Assembly: GCA_019115825.1 (NCBI GenBank)
Contig: DXCV01000078.1
Coordinates: 1-41,278, forward strand
Source of the DNA: Candidatus Bacteroides pullicola
GTDB taxonomy: Bacteria > Bacteroidota > Bacteroidia > Bacteroidales > Bacteroidaceae
Length of the DNA: 41,278 bases
Reading direction: 5' to 3'
A program made the translations under genes and the position numbers. This document shows, in pieces, positions 16,002 through 24,230 of this stretch. The notes under the pieces were generated by a model that worked only from the letters and a program-made list of their open reading frames with translations, was not told the DNA's origin and ran no database searches. How positions within the stretch are numbered: the stretch's first letter is position 1; every line of letters starts with the position of its first letter.

Positions 16002-17414
16002 TTAGGGTTTCTCGGCGTTCAGTCTCTCGGACAGCATTCGGGCGATGCCGGGGGCTTGGCTGTCAATATCCCCTGCGCCCAGCACGATGACCACTTCGAG
16101 GTCGGTCTCTTGCCGGAGTTGGGCAAGCAGGTCTTCCTTGCGGCAGAGACGCTTGGCGATGCCCTCGCGCAGGCCGTCCAGGATGAGCTGGCTCGTGACG
16201 CCGGGGATAGGCTCTTCGCGTGCCGGATAGATGTCCGTCAGGATGACCTCGTCGGCCAGCGAGAGGCTCCGGGCAAAGTCGGCGTGGAAGTCGCGCGTCC
16301 GGGTGTAGAGATGCGGCTGGAAGATGACGGTGATTTTCCGGCCTTCGTACAGTTCGCGCACGGAGCGGATGCTCTGGGCAATCTCTGCGGGGTGGTGGGC
16401 GTAGTCGCTCAGCACGGCGTGTGTGGCAGTCTTCAGCTTGAAGTCGAAGCGGCGGTCCACTCCGCGGAAAGTGGCCATGCCCAGCTTGATTTCGGCGTCG
16501 GTGGCGCCATTCAGGTGGGCCAGTGCCATGGCGGCCACGCCGTTCTCGATGTTGATGCTGACGGGCACGCCCAGTTGAATGTCCGCGATGCGCGTGTCAG
16601 GTGCCACGAAGTCCAGGAATATCTTGCCGCCGCCGATGCGGATGTTCTCCGCGTGGAAGTCGCCTTCCGTGCGTCCATAGGTATAGACGCAGACGCCTTC
16701 CTGCATATCGGGCTGCAAGGCCAGGTCCTTGTGGATAATGAGTGCGCCGCCCGGGCGGATGAGAGTGGTATAGTGGCGGAAACTCTCCAGATAGGCCTCC
16801 GGCGTGCCGTAGATGTCCAGGTGGTCGGGGTCGGTGGCGGTGATGACGCTCATCCACGGGCTGAGCCAGTGGAAGGAACGGTCGAACTCGTCTGCTTCGA
16901 TGACCGTGAAGGGGCTGGTGGCGGACAGCAGCAGGTTGGTGCCGTAGTTCTTGGAGATGCCGCCCAGGAAGGCCGTGCAACCCACGTGCGACTGGTAGAG
17001 CAGGTGGGCAGCCATCGTACTGGTCGTGGTCTTGCCGTGGGTGCCTGCCACACACAGGCCGCGGCTGCTGCGGGTGATGAGGCCCAGCACTTGGGCGCGT
17101 TTGTGCGGCTCGAAACCATGCTCACGAAACCACACCAGCTCGGAGTGGTCGGCAGGTACGGCAGGGGTATAGACCACGAGCGTTGTGTCCGGCCGCTGGC
17201 AGTCGTCGGGGATGAGGTTGGGATTTTCTTCGTAGTGCAGGCGTGCTCCTTCGGCAATGAGTTGCTTGGTCAGGGGGCTGGGCGTGCGGTCGTAGCCGGC
17301 CACCTGCTTGCCCCGCGCCAGGAAGTAGCGGATGAGGGCGCTCATGCCGATGCCTCCTGCGCCGACGAAATAGACGGATTGTATGCTTTCGATGTTCATG
17401 TCGTTTCCTTTCAT
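16002..17414 (-). CDS. murC: UDP-N-acetylmuramate--L-alanine ligase
   Basis: A 470-residue Mur ligase adding the first amino acid of the peptidoglycan stem. The N-terminal nucleotide-sugar domain starts VYFVGAGGIGMSALI; the ATP loop is GTHGKTTTSTM; the central domain contains ITATDPDHLDIYG; the C-terminal domain has LSDYAHHPAEI and FQPHLYTRTRDF, typical of MurC. The start at 17414 forms ATGA with the murG stop; an internal ATG five codons in (MNIESIQ) is a possible alternative. The product acts in the cytoplasm upstream of MurD and MurE, encoded in the same operon. Confidence 0.97.
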   Translation of the reverse strand: MKGNDMNIESIQSVYFVGAGGIGMSALIRYFLARGKQVAGYDRTPSPLTKQLIAEGARLHYEENPNLIPDDCQRPDTTLVVYTPAVPADHSELVWFREHGFEPHKRAQVLGLITRSSRGLCVAGTHGKTTTSTMAAHLLYQSHVGCTAFLGGISKNYGTNLLLSATSPFTVIEADEFDRSFHWLSPWMSVITATDPDHLDIYGTPEAYLESFRHYTTLIRPGGALIIHKDLALQPDMQEGVCVYTYGRTEGDFHAENIRIGGGKIFLDFVAPDTRIADIQLGVPVSINIENGVAAMALAHLNGATDAEIKLGMATFRGVDRRFDFKLKTATHAVLSDYAHHPAEIAQSIRSVRELYEGRKITVIFQPHLYTRTRDFHADFARSLSLADEVILTDIYPAREEPIPGVTSQLILDGLREGIAKRLCRKEDLLAQLRQETDLEVVIVLGAGDIDSQAPGIARMLSERLNAEKP

Positions 17415-18577
17415 TGTTGTATGAGTTTCAATACTTCCTTGGCGATGCGCTCTGCGGCGTCCGGCATGGCCAGGCGGGCGATGTGCTCGGACAGGCTGTG
17501 CAGCTTGGCATCGTCGATCACCGTCCGGAGGGCCAGGCTGACCAGTTGCGTGGGGGCGTCGGCGTCCTTCACGTAGAGGGCGGCGTCCTTCTGCACCAGG
17601 GCCAGGGCGTTCTTGGTCTGGTGGTCTTCGGCCACGTTGGGCGAGGGCACCAGGATGACGGGCTTGCCCAGCAGGCAGAACTCGGATATGGAGCCTGCCC
17701 CGGCACGGGACACCACGAGGTCGGCCAAGGCGTAGGCCATCGGCATTTCGCGGATGAAGTCGTTGACGTAGAGGTTGGGCAGGCTCTCCACGCGGACGTT
17801 GCGCATAGTGTCGCCCGTGAAGGAGGTGATGGCTGCCTTTACCTCGTCAATGTAGATGCGTCCCGTCTGCCAGATGAACTGCACTTCGGGATGCCCCTTG
17901 ATGTCGCGCAGGGCGGCTTCCATCGTGCGGTTCAGGGTGCGTGCGCCCAGGCTTCCGCCTAAGATGAGTACGGTCTTCTTCCGCGGGTCGAGGCCGAAGT
18001 GGTCCGCGGCCTGTTCGCGGGTGACGGTGCTGTCCAGCAGGTTCTGGCGCACGGGGTTGCCCGTCAGGATGATTTTTCCGGCGGGGAAGAACCGCTCCAT
18101 GCCGTCGTAGGCCACGCAAATCCGGGCAGCCTGCTTGGCCAGCAGCTTGTTGGTGACGCCGGCGTAGGAGTTTTGTTCCTGTATCAGGGTAGGTATGCCT
18201 GCCATGGCGCATACTTTCAGCATCGGGCCGCTGGCATAGCCACCCACGCCCACGGCCACTTGCGGGCGGAAGTCCTTGACGATGCGTCGTGCCCGCCACT
18301 GGCTGCGCAACAGCTTGACGAGGACGGCGAAGTTCTTCCACAGGTGCTGGCGGTCGAAGCCCGCCACGGGCAGGCCGATGATGGGGTAGCCTGCATCGGG
18401 CACGCGCTGCATCTCCATACGGCCTTCCGCGCCGACAAAGAGGATGTCCGCGTCGGGGCACAGGGCCTTCAGCGCGTTGGCGATGGAGATGGCGGGGAAG
18501 ATGTGCCCGCCGGTGCCGCCTCCGCTGATGATGATGCGGGGCGCGGCTGGATGGGATGTCTGTTGTTTCGTATCCAT
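17411..18577 (-). CDS. murG: UDP-GlcNAc:lipid I N-acetylglucosaminyltransferase MurG
   Basis: A 388-residue GT28 transferase that turns lipid I into lipid II at the inner face of the membrane. The first glycine-rich loop is ISGGGTGGHIFPAIS (residues about 16-30), the second LILGGSLGARTLNR, and the UDP-GlcNAc site contains VVSRAGAGSISEFCLLGKP. A short N-terminal extension (MDTKQQTSHPAAPR) precedes the fold. It overlaps murC by 4 bp and follows ftsW by 30 bp. Confidence 0.97.
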   Translation of the reverse strand: MDTKQQTSHPAAPRIIISGGGTGGHIFPAISIANALKALCPDADILFVGAEGRMEMQRVPDAGYPIIGLPVAGFDRQHLWKNFAVLVKLLRSQWRARRIVKDFRPQVAVGVGGYASGPMLKVCAMAGIPTLIQEQNSYAGVTNKLLAKQAARICVAYDGMERFFPAGKIILTGNPVRQNLLDSTVTREQAADHFGLDPRKKTVLILGGSLGARTLNRTMEAALRDIKGHPEVQFIWQTGRIYIDEVKAAITSFTGDTMRNVRVESLPNLYVNDFIREMPMAYALADLVVSRAGAGSISEFCLLGKPVILVPSPNVAEDHQTKNALALVQKDAALYVKDADAPTQLVSLALRTVIDDAKLHSLSEHIARLAMPDAAERIAKEVLKLIQQ

Positions 18578-18607
18578 ATAGGTCTTTCTTTTTTCTTGTT
18601 CAATGTC

Positions 18608-19912
18608 TCAGACCAGTTCGTCGTCGTTGTTCAACGCGGGCGAGCGGGGCGATTCGGCTTCGTTGGCATCCGTTGCCGGGACTGGCAAGAGCTGGTTGGC
18701 GGCTGCGGCTTCGCGGCGTTCCTCCAGTTCGATGGTGTAGCGGCTGACGCTGAGGATGATGCCGATGTAGATGCAGTTGATCAGCGTCGAAGTGCCGCCT
18801 CGGCTGATGAGGGGCAGCGGCTGTCCCGTGACGGGAGCCAGTCCCACGGCTACCATCATGTTGAACATGGCCTGCACGGCCAGCAGCAGTCCCACGCCCA
18901 AAACCAGGAAGGCGGGGAAGGCACGCTCGCACCGGTTGGCGATGCGCCAGCAGCGGATGAGCAGCCACAGGTAGAGCGACACCACGATGATGCCTCCCGC
19001 CAGTCCCAGCTCTTCGATGATGATGGCAAAGATGAAGTCCGAGTAGGCCTGGCTCAGGAAGTCGCGTTGTACCGAATTGCCCGGCCCCTTACCTACGAAT
19101 CCGCTGGTGGCCACGGCGATGCGGGCGTGTCCCACCTGGCCGTTGCCGTCCACGTCAAACTTGGCGGGGGGTACTTTGTCGCCGCTGGTGAAGTCCGCGA
19201 TGCGGCTTTTCACCGTGGTGAAGCGGTGGCCCAGGGGAATCTTCTCCAGCGTCTCGTTGGGCGTGATGAAGAGGAAGCCGACGAACAACGTCGCCGCCGC
19301 CACCAGACTTCCGCCCAGGGTTAGCAGCTTGCGTGCTTGGATTCTGCCCACGAACATCATCAAGTATATCACGCCGAACAGCAGCACAGCCGTGGAATAG
19401 TTTTCGGGCAGGATGAAGACGCACGTCAGCCCAGCCACCCATAGGATGTGTTTGAAGGCGTTCGGGTCGGCTCCATCCATGGTCTGTCCCCGGGACAGAC
19501 GGTAGGCCGTGTAGATAATGAGTCCCATCTTGGCAAACTCCGACGGTTGGAAAGGAACGCCGAAGAACTTCACCCAGCGGCCCGCCTCGTTGGTCTTCTC
19601 GATGACCAGGATGCTGCCGATGTGCAGGTTGTCGAAGGCCAGCAATAGGATGAGAAACACCCCGGCTACGGGCAGCAGCAAGGTGGGAAACAACTGGTAC
19701 CACCCGTATTTGATGCGGTGGAAGAGCCACACCAGCACGGTGCCTGCCAGCAGGAAACCGGCATGGCGTGTGATGGGGGCCCAGTGGTCGCCGCTCTTGT
19801 AGGTCAGCGTGCTCGATGCGCTGAACACCTCGATGATCGAGATGACACACAGGCAGAGGAAGATGATCCATACCACCTTGTCGCCCTTGAATATGTTGCG
19901 TAAAAAGTCCAC
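18608..19912 (-). CDS. ftsW: SEDS peptidoglycan glycosyltransferase FtsW
   Basis: A 434-residue integral membrane protein with about ten hydrophobic segments (for example IFLCLCVISIIEVFSA near residue 18) and the SEDS hallmarks RWVKFFGVPFQPSEFAKMG and GLAPVTGQPLPLISRGGTS. FtsW polymerises lipid II at the septum together with the transpeptidase FtsI. The C-terminus is a polar cytoplasmic tail (from about residue 395). The gene stands between murD and murG. The 27-bp gap after murD holds the recurring 12-mer. Confidence 0.96.
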   Translation of the reverse strand: MDFLRNIFKGDKVVWIIFLCLCVISIIEVFSASSTLTYKSGDHWAPITRHAGFLLAGTVLVWLFHRIKYGWYQLFPTLLLPVAGVFLILLLAFDNLHIGSILVIEKTNEAGRWVKFFGVPFQPSEFAKMGLIIYTAYRLSRGQTMDGADPNAFKHILWVAGLTCVFILPENYSTAVLLFGVIYLMMFVGRIQARKLLTLGGSLVAAATLFVGFLFITPNETLEKIPLGHRFTTVKSRIADFTSGDKVPPAKFDVDGNGQVGHARIAVATSGFVGKGPGNSVQRDFLSQAYSDFIFAIIIEELGLAGGIIVVSLYLWLLIRCWRIANRCERAFPAFLVLGVGLLLAVQAMFNMMVAVGLAPVTGQPLPLISRGGTSTLINCIYIGIILSVSRYTIELEERREAAAANQLLPVPATDANEAESPRSPALNNDDELV

Positions 19913-19939
19913 TCTTCTTTAATGATTGATGGTTAATGA

Positions 19940-21280
19940 TTAAAGCGCCCTGACGCACGCCTTGAACTGGTCGCCGCGGTCCTCGTAGCTCTGGAAGAGG
20001 TCGAACGAGGCGCAGCAGGGGCTCAGCAATACGGTGTCGCCGCGCTGGGCCAGGCGATAGGCGGCTTCCACGGCATCCTTCATGCCGGTCTGCACCTCGG
20101 CCACGGGCAGGCCCATCGGGTCGAAGAAGGCGTGCAGCTTCTCGTTGTGCAGGCCCAGGAATACCAGCGCGCGGCACTTCTGTCGCACCAGGTCTTCGAT
20201 TTCTTTGTAGTCATTGCCCTTGTCCTTGCCGCCTAGGATGAGGACGACAGGTGTCTTCATGCTCTGCAAGGCATACCAGCAGGAGTTGACATTGGTGGCC
20301 TTGGAGTCATTGATGAAGCGCACGTCGCGCACCGTTGCCACGTATTCCAGCCGGTGGGGCACGCCTTCGAAGTCGGACAACGCCTTGCGGATGTCGGCCT
20401 TGTCGATGCCTGCCACGTTGGCCGATATGCCGGCGGCCAGCGAATTGTAGAGGTTGTGCGTGCCCGTCAGGGCCAGCTCTTCTTGCTCCATGTTGAAGGC
20501 GATGGGCTGGTTAATCTTCACCTCGTCGTCCTCCACGTAGGCGATGGCCCCATCTTCCTTGACGGCGGAGAAGGGGTAGAGGCGTGCCTGCAGGCCGTGC
20601 TTGGCCAGTTCGCGGCGGATGATGGGGTCGTCGTTCCAGTAGATGAAAGCATCGTCCGGCGTCTGGTTCTGTGTGATGCGGAACTTGGCGTCTACGTATT
20701 TCTGCATGTCGTGCTCGTAGCGGTCCAGGTGGTCGGGCGTGATGTTCATCAGCACGGCGATATTGGCGCGGAACCGGTACATGTTGTCCAGTTGGAAGGA
20801 ACTAAGTTCGATGACGTAGTAGTCGTGCTCTTCCGTGGCCACCTGCAGGGCCAGGCTGCGGCCGATGTTGCCCGCCAGGCCCACGTTCAGCCCCGCGCTC
20901 TTGGAGATGTGGTAGATGAGCGACGTGGTCGTGGTCTTGCCGTTGGAGCCGGTGATGCAAACCATCTTGGCATGGGTGTAGCGTCCCGCGAACTCTATCT
21001 CCGAGATGATGGGCGTCCCCTGCGCCTTCAGCTTCTGCACGAGGGGGGCGTCGTTGGGGATGCCGGGGCTTTTCACCACCTCGTCGGCGCAAAGGATTTT
21101 CTCCTCCGTGTGGTGGCCTTCCTCCCACGGGATTTGATAGCTGTCCAGCAGCTCCTTATACTTGGGCTTGATGCTCCCCGTGTCGCTCACGAAGGTGTCG
21201 AAGCCCTTCACCTTGGCCAGCACGGCGGCTCCCGAGCCGCTCTCGCCGGCGCCTAATATCACGATTCGTTTCATATCCAT
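19940..21280 (-). CDS. murD: UDP-N-acetylmuramoyl-L-alanine--D-glutamate ligase
   Basis: A 446-residue Mur ligase. The N-terminus reads RIVILGAGESGSGAAVLA, the ATP loop is ITGSNGKTTTTSLIYH, the central domain has LMNITPDHLDRYEHD, and the C-terminal domain has FINDSKATNVNSCWYAL and LILGGKDKGNDY, all diagnostic of MurD. A second ATG two codons in (MKRIVIL) is an equally possible start. The stop codon is part of the motif GGTTAATGATTA (19931-19942, plus strand). Confidence 0.97.
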   Translation of the reverse strand: MDMKRIVILGAGESGSGAAVLAKVKGFDTFVSDTGSIKPKYKELLDSYQIPWEEGHHTEEKILCADEVVKSPGIPNDAPLVQKLKAQGTPIISEIEFAGRYTHAKMVCITGSNGKTTTTSLIYHISKSAGLNVGLAGNIGRSLALQVATEEHDYYVIELSSFQLDNMYRFRANIAVLMNITPDHLDRYEHDMQKYVDAKFRITQNQTPDDAFIYWNDDPIIRRELAKHGLQARLYPFSAVKEDGAIAYVEDDEVKINQPIAFNMEQEELALTGTHNLYNSLAAGISANVAGIDKADIRKALSDFEGVPHRLEYVATVRDVRFINDSKATNVNSCWYALQSMKTPVVLILGGKDKGNDYKEIEDLVRQKCRALVFLGLHNEKLHAFFDPMGLPVAEVQTGMKDAVEAAYRLAQRGDTVLLSPCCASFDLFQSYEDRGDQFKACVRAL

Positions 21281-21455
21281 AAAGATTCCTTTCTTTTTGT
21301 TTACTTTGTATAGATTTCATACTCTCGCAGCAGGATTCCTGCGCCATCCGTCCGGAAGTGCCCTACAGGGCATTCTGGAGGGGGTGGAATACCCCTTGCA
21401 TGGGGTGCGGGAGGATGATATTTGTATGTATGTTTTATCGGTCATGCCTGCCCTC
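21281..21455. other. 175-bp spacer between mraY and murD
   Basis: This is the largest gap inside the dcw operon; elsewhere genes are 0-52 bp apart. It holds three small inverted repeats: GCAGGATTCCTGC (21330s), TGCCCTACAGGGCA (about 21359-21372) and ACCCC-TTGCAT-GGGGT. None has a clear U-tract. No convincing promoter box is seen, so they are more likely processing or stability elements than a transcript end. Confidence 0.4.
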
Positions 21456-22724
21456 CTACCTTATCTTCAGCGTGATGATGGTTATCGCCGCCAGCACGAT
21501 GGTCACGATCCAGAAGCGGACGGTGATTTTCGACTCGTGAAACAGCTGGTCGGGTTTGGTGAAGACCACGCTGCAGCCCTGCTCTATCTGCGACATCGAC
21601 GTGCGGAAGTGGTCGTGGATGGGCGTGCGCTTGAAGAGGCGTTGTTTCCGCCCGTGCCGCTTGCCCACCTTATAATATACCCGTTGCAGGATGACCGACA
21701 GGTTCTCCACCAGGAAGACGCCGCACAGGATGGGTATCAGCAGCTCCTTGTGGATGATGATGGCAAAGACGGCGATGATGCCGCCGATGGTCAGGCTGCC
21801 CGTGTCGCCCATGAAGACCTGCGCCGGATAGGCGTTGTACCACAGGAAGCCGATCAGCGCGCCGATAAAGGCGCAGATGAAGATGACCAGCTCCTCCGAC
21901 CCGGGGATGAACATGATGTTCAGGTAGCCCGCGAACTCGATGTGGCTGCTGACGTAGGCCAGTATGCCCAGCGTCAGGCCGATGATGGCCGAGTTGCCTG
22001 CCGCCATGCCGTCCATTCCGTCGTTCAGGTTGGCGCCGTTGCTGACTGCCGTCACCACGAAGATGGTGACCAGGACAAACAGCACCCAGCCCGCCGCCTG
22101 CGCGTGGTCGCCCAGGAAGCCCATCAGGTCGGCATAGTCCAGGTTATTGCTTTTGAAGAAAGGGATGGTGGTCTGCGTGGCCTTGATTTCCTTGGCGGCG
22201 TGCACCACCTCCACCTGTCCGTCGGGCTGCTCCACCTCGATGTTTTCGCGGATGACCACCTGCGGGCTGAGGTAGAGCGTCAGGCCCACGATGAGGCCCA
22301 GGCCCACTTGGCCGATGATTTTGAACTTGCCGTGCAGGCCCTCTTTGTCCTTCTTGAATATCTTGATGTAGTCGTCCGCAAAGCCCAGCGAGCCCAGCCA
22401 CACGGTGGTGATGAGCATCAGCAGCATGTAGATGTTGTCCAGCCGCCCCAGCAGCAGGCAGGGGATGAGGATGGCCACAATGATGATGATGCCGCCCATG
22501 GAGGGCACGCCCACCTTGTTCACCCCGAACGGGTCTATCTTGGCGTCGCGCTGCGTCTCGGTGATTTGCTTCCGCTTCAGCAGGTGGATGAAGCGGTCGC
22601 CCCAGATGCTGGAAATGAGCAGCGCCAGGATGACGGCCATCAGCGAGCGGAACGAAGTGTAGGCAAACATTCCCGCGCCGGGTATGTCGTATTTATCAAG
22701 CCATTGGAATAAGTAGTATAGCAT
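21456..22724 (-). CDS. mraY: Phospho-MurNAc-pentapeptide transferase MraY
   Basis: A 422-residue polytopic membrane enzyme that attaches phospho-MurNAc-pentapeptide to undecaprenyl phosphate, giving lipid I. The active-site aspartates lie in FADDYIKIFKKDKEGL and in NLNDGMDGMAAG, and a further motif is MGDTGSLTIGG; the HHH-like loop is FKRTPIHDHF. The stretch at about residues 185-235 (IREN to FFKSN) is a longer periplasmic loop than in proteobacterial MraY and accounts for the extra 60 residues; this is usual in Bacteroidota. The gene follows murE by 17 bp. Confidence 0.97.
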   Translation of the reverse strand: MLYYLFQWLDKYDIPGAGMFAYTSFRSLMAVILALLISSIWGDRFIHLLKRKQITETQRDAKIDPFGVNKVGVPSMGGIIIIVAILIPCLLLGRLDNIYMLLMLITTVWLGSLGFADDYIKIFKKDKEGLHGKFKIIGQVGLGLIVGLTLYLSPQVVIRENIEVEQPDGQVEVVHAAKEIKATQTTIPFFKSNNLDYADLMGFLGDHAQAAGWVLFVLVTIFVVTAVSNGANLNDGMDGMAAGNSAIIGLTLGILAYVSSHIEFAGYLNIMFIPGSEELVIFICAFIGALIGFLWYNAYPAQVFMGDTGSLTIGGIIAVFAIIIHKELLIPILCGVFLVENLSVILQRVYYKVGKRHGRKQRLFKRTPIHDHFRTSMSQIEQGCSVVFTKPDQLFHESKITVRFWIVTIVLAAITIITLKIR

Positions 22725-22741
22725 TTCTTAGTGTTTAGCGG

Positions 22742-24202
22742 TTAATGATTAGTGCCTGCGAAGATGTTCCTGATCTCCTCCTTGTCGTCAAAGTGGTGTT
22801 TCACGCCCTTCACCTCTTGGTAATCCTCGTGTCCCTTGCCTGCCACCAACACGACGTCGCCCTTCTGTGCCAACATGCAGGCGGTGCGGATGGCCTCGCG
22901 GCGGTCGGTGATGCAGAGGGTCTTCTGCATCTCCTCGGCGTTCAGTCCGGCCACCATGTCGCGGATGATGTCCTGAGGTTCCTCGAAGCGGGGGTTGTCG
23001 CTGGTGAGGATGAGGCGGTCGCTCTGCCGGACGGCCTCCTTGGCCATCATGGGGCGTTTGCCTTTGTCACGGTTGCCTCCGGCACCCACGACGGTGATGA
23101 CCCGTCCGCGTCCTTCCAGCACGCCGTGTATGGCATTCAGCACGTTGACCAGTGCGTCCGGCGTGTGGGCATAGTCTACGATGGCGGTGAAGCCTTGGGG
23201 CGAGCGTATCGTCTCGAAGCGTCCGGAAACGGGATGCAGCGTGCTCAGCCCGATGAGCACCTCCTCCGGCTTCTGCCCCAGCAGCACTGCCGCGCCGAAT
23301 ACGGCCAGCAGGTTGTAGGCGTTGAAGCGGCCGACGAACGGTACGGCCACCTCCTGTCCGTTGAAGTCCAGCAGCATGCCTTCGAAGTGGCTCTCCAATA
23401 CCCGTCCCTTGAAGTCGCACAGGCTGCGCAGCGAGTAGGTGTGGATGTGCGAGCGCGTGTTCTGCACCATCACCATGCCGTTCTTGTCATCCAGGTTCAC
23501 CAGGCTGAAGGCGTCGCGGGGCATGTCGTCGAAGAATTTCTTCTTGGCGCGGATATAGTTGTCCACCGTCTTGTGGTAGTCCAGGTGGTCGCGCGTCAGG
23601 TTGGTGAAGATGCCCCCGGCGAAGCGAAGGCCGCTGATGCGCTTCTGCGCGATGGCGTGCGAGCTGACCTCCATGAAGGCATATTGGCAACCCGCATCGG
23701 CCATACGGCCCAGCAGTTGGTTCAGCGTGATGGGGTCCGGCGTGGTGTGGTCGGTGGGCACCGACTCGTCGTCGATGTAGTTGCACACGGTGGATATCAG
23801 TCCTACCTTGTAGCCGAAGTGGCGGAACAGCCGATAGAGCAGCGTGGCAGTGGTGGTCTTGCCGTTGGTGCCGGTCACGCCCACCAGTTCCAGTTGCGAC
23901 GTCGGGTCGCCGTAGAACAGGGTGGCGATGCGTCCCGTGGCATCCTCGCTATCCTTCACCGTCACGTAAGTGATGTCCGGCTGCGTCTCGGCGGGCAGTT
24001 CCTCGCACACGATGGCGCAGGCGCCCTTCCCGATGGCGGCAGGGATGTAGGTGTGGCCGTCCGTCTGCGTACCGCGCATGGCCATGAAGAGGTGGCCCGT
24101 CTCCACCCGGCGCGAATCGATGTCCACGCCTGTTATTTCGATGTCCGTGCTGCCAATGACATCCACCGGCTGCACGGTCTTCAGTAGTTCGTTCAGTTTC
24201 AT
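22742..24202 (-). CDS. murE: UDP-MurNAc-tripeptide synthetase, meso-DAP type
   Basis: A 486-residue Mur ligase. The N-terminal domain contains [20 protein letters not shown], the ATP loop is [15 protein letters not shown], and the centre has [12 protein letters not shown] and [12 protein letters not shown]. The motif DNPR (in [10 protein letters not shown]) near the C-terminus is the signature for meso-diaminopimelate as the third residue. The enzyme therefore probably adds meso-DAP, in line with Bacteroidales peptidoglycan. The stop codon lies in the recurring GGTTAATGATTA (22740-22751). Confidence 0.97.
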   Translation of the reverse strand: MKLNELLKTVQPVDVIGSTDIEITGVDIDSRRVETGHLFMAMRGTQTDGHTYIPAAIGKGACAIVCEELPAETQPDITYVTVKDSEDATGRIATLFYGDPTSQLELVGVTGTNGKTTTATLLYRLFRHFGYKVGLISTVCNYIDDESVPTDHTTPDPITLNQLLGRMADAGCQYAFMEVSSHAIAQKRISGLRFAGGIFTNLTRDHLDYHKTVDNYIRAKKKFFDDMPRDAFSLVNLDDKNGMVMVQNTRSHIHTYSLRSLCDFKGRVLESHFEGMLLDFNGQEVAVPFVGRFNAYNLLAVFGAAVLLGQKPEEVLIGLSTLHPVSGRFETIRSPQGFTAIVDYAHTPDALVNVLNAIHGVLEGRGRVITVVGAGGNRDKGKRPMMAKEAVRQSDRLILTSDNPRFEEPQDIIRDMVAGLNAEEMQKTLCITDRREAIRTACMLAQKGDVVLVAGKGHEDYQEVKGVKHHFDDKEEIRNIFAGTNH

Positions 24203-24230
24203 GCTCTATATATTATAATAGGTATATATG

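Noticed and set aside
21330..21430. Terminator or promoter in the mraY/murD spacer
   Set aside because: Small inverted repeats are present, but there is no T-run after them and no TAnnTTTG box, so neither call can be supported.
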